From Kribbella sandramycini (GTDB taxonomy: Bacteria > Actinomycetota > Actinomycetes > Propionibacteriales > Kribbellaceae), in assembly GCF_013131805.1 (NCBI RefSeq), contig NZ_JABJRC010000001.1:1612001-1676000 (forward strand): DNA of 64,000 nt, written 5' to 3'. The position numbers and the translations under genes are program-made. Positions within the stretch are counted from its first letter, which is position 1, and each line of letters begins with the position of its first letter. Below the pieces are notes generated by a model, which worked only from the letters and a program-made list of their open reading frames with translations, did not search any database and had not been told where the DNA came from. Of the stretch, positions 63,845 through 64,000 are shown piece after piece.

Positions 63845-64000
63845 CGTGCCTCCGCCTTGCTCCGGACGACCAGGTTGACGATCGTGGCCAGCAGCAACAT
63901 CACGCCGAGGAACGCCTTGAACCAGTCCGCGTTCCAGCCGGCGTAGACGACGCCGAGCTGCACCATGCCGAAGATCAGCGCGCCGACCGCGCCGCCGACC
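63841..64000 (-). CDS. Sugar/cyclitol ABC transporter permease, C-terminal end (cut by window edge)
   Basis: Only the last 52 or so residues are seen: [21 protein letters not shown] then [20 protein letters not shown] and a basic RSKAEAR end. This is the final pair of helices of a BPD_transp_2 (RbsC-like) permease. The stop overlaps the ATPase start as ATGA. The gene continues beyond 64000. Confidence 0.88.

Overview
This 64 kb window is high-GC DNA from an actinobacterium. The evidence is the tmRNA tag ending in ALAA, SmpB, FtsEX and RF2 of actinobacterial type, many GTG starts with four-base ATGA or GTGA overlaps, F420-type luciferase-like oxidoreductase, Tat lipoproteins, and a large set of secreted glycoside hydrolases. 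The overall mix (GH36, three GH5, GH18, GH43, tad pilus, inositol operon) resembles a soil Nocardioidaceae/Kribbella-like genome; the genus is an inference, not a demonstrated match.

Layout. 1-3.7 kb: the end of a sulfite-oxidase-like molybdoenzyme, then a minus-strand operon of a DUF1707 protein, a small membrane protein, a multicopper oxidase and a DUF3592 protein. 3.9-9.3 kb: an alpha-galactoside operon (GH36, two permeases, binding protein) with a visible promoter and terminator. 9.4-12.5 kb: two adjacent RlaP-type nucleotidyltransferases, facing an HTH regulator/SRPBCC pair. 12.5-17.3 kb: a secreted SGNH esterase, a membrane FHA protein with a huge Ala/Gly/Thr/Pro linker, and two tandem lipoproteins whose folded part resembles the FHA protein's outer domain. 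17.3-23.6 kb: ssrA (tmRNA), smpB, an M23 hydrolase, ftsX and ftsE. 23.7-45.3 kb: an accessory block that sits between ftsE and prfB. It holds vapBC, a PfkB kinase, an orphan sugar-binding lipoprotein coupled to a blasticidin-deaminase-like protein, a wrecked higBA locus, a reductive-pyrimidine-catabolism operon, SRPBCC-TetR with a clear operator, a serpin, a YraQ/TIGR03943 permease pair, LysR/EamA, three tandem GH5 cellulase-like genes under one operator, an MmyB-type regulator/MFS pair, and a Cys-cluster/pentapeptide protein. 45.3-51.6 kb: prfB, TetR/NmrA-like pair, a CBM5-GH18 chitinase, SDR and MFS. 51.6-56.1 kb: a compact tad pilus operon (tadA, tadB, tadC, a Flp-like peptide, three TadE/G-like minor pilins). 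56.3-64 kb: GntR, a Gfo/Idh/MocA oxidoreductase, a GH43 enzyme and an inositol catabolism/uptake operon that runs off the right edge.

How the genes work together. Several units are classic: ssrA-smpB-prfB in ribosome rescue and termination; FtsEX with a coiled-coil M23 enzyme in septal wall hydrolysis; hydantoinase plus ureidopropionase in uracil/thymine breakdown; mmsA plus iolG plus a sugar ABC transporter in inositol use. The secreted hydrolases (cellulose, chitin, galactan-type substrates) and two sugar ABC systems indicate a plant-litter or fungal-debris lifestyle. No CRISPR array, prophage, insertion sequence or tRNA gene was recognised. No gene-free stretch over 300 bases exists apart from those occupied by tmRNA and the higBA remnant.
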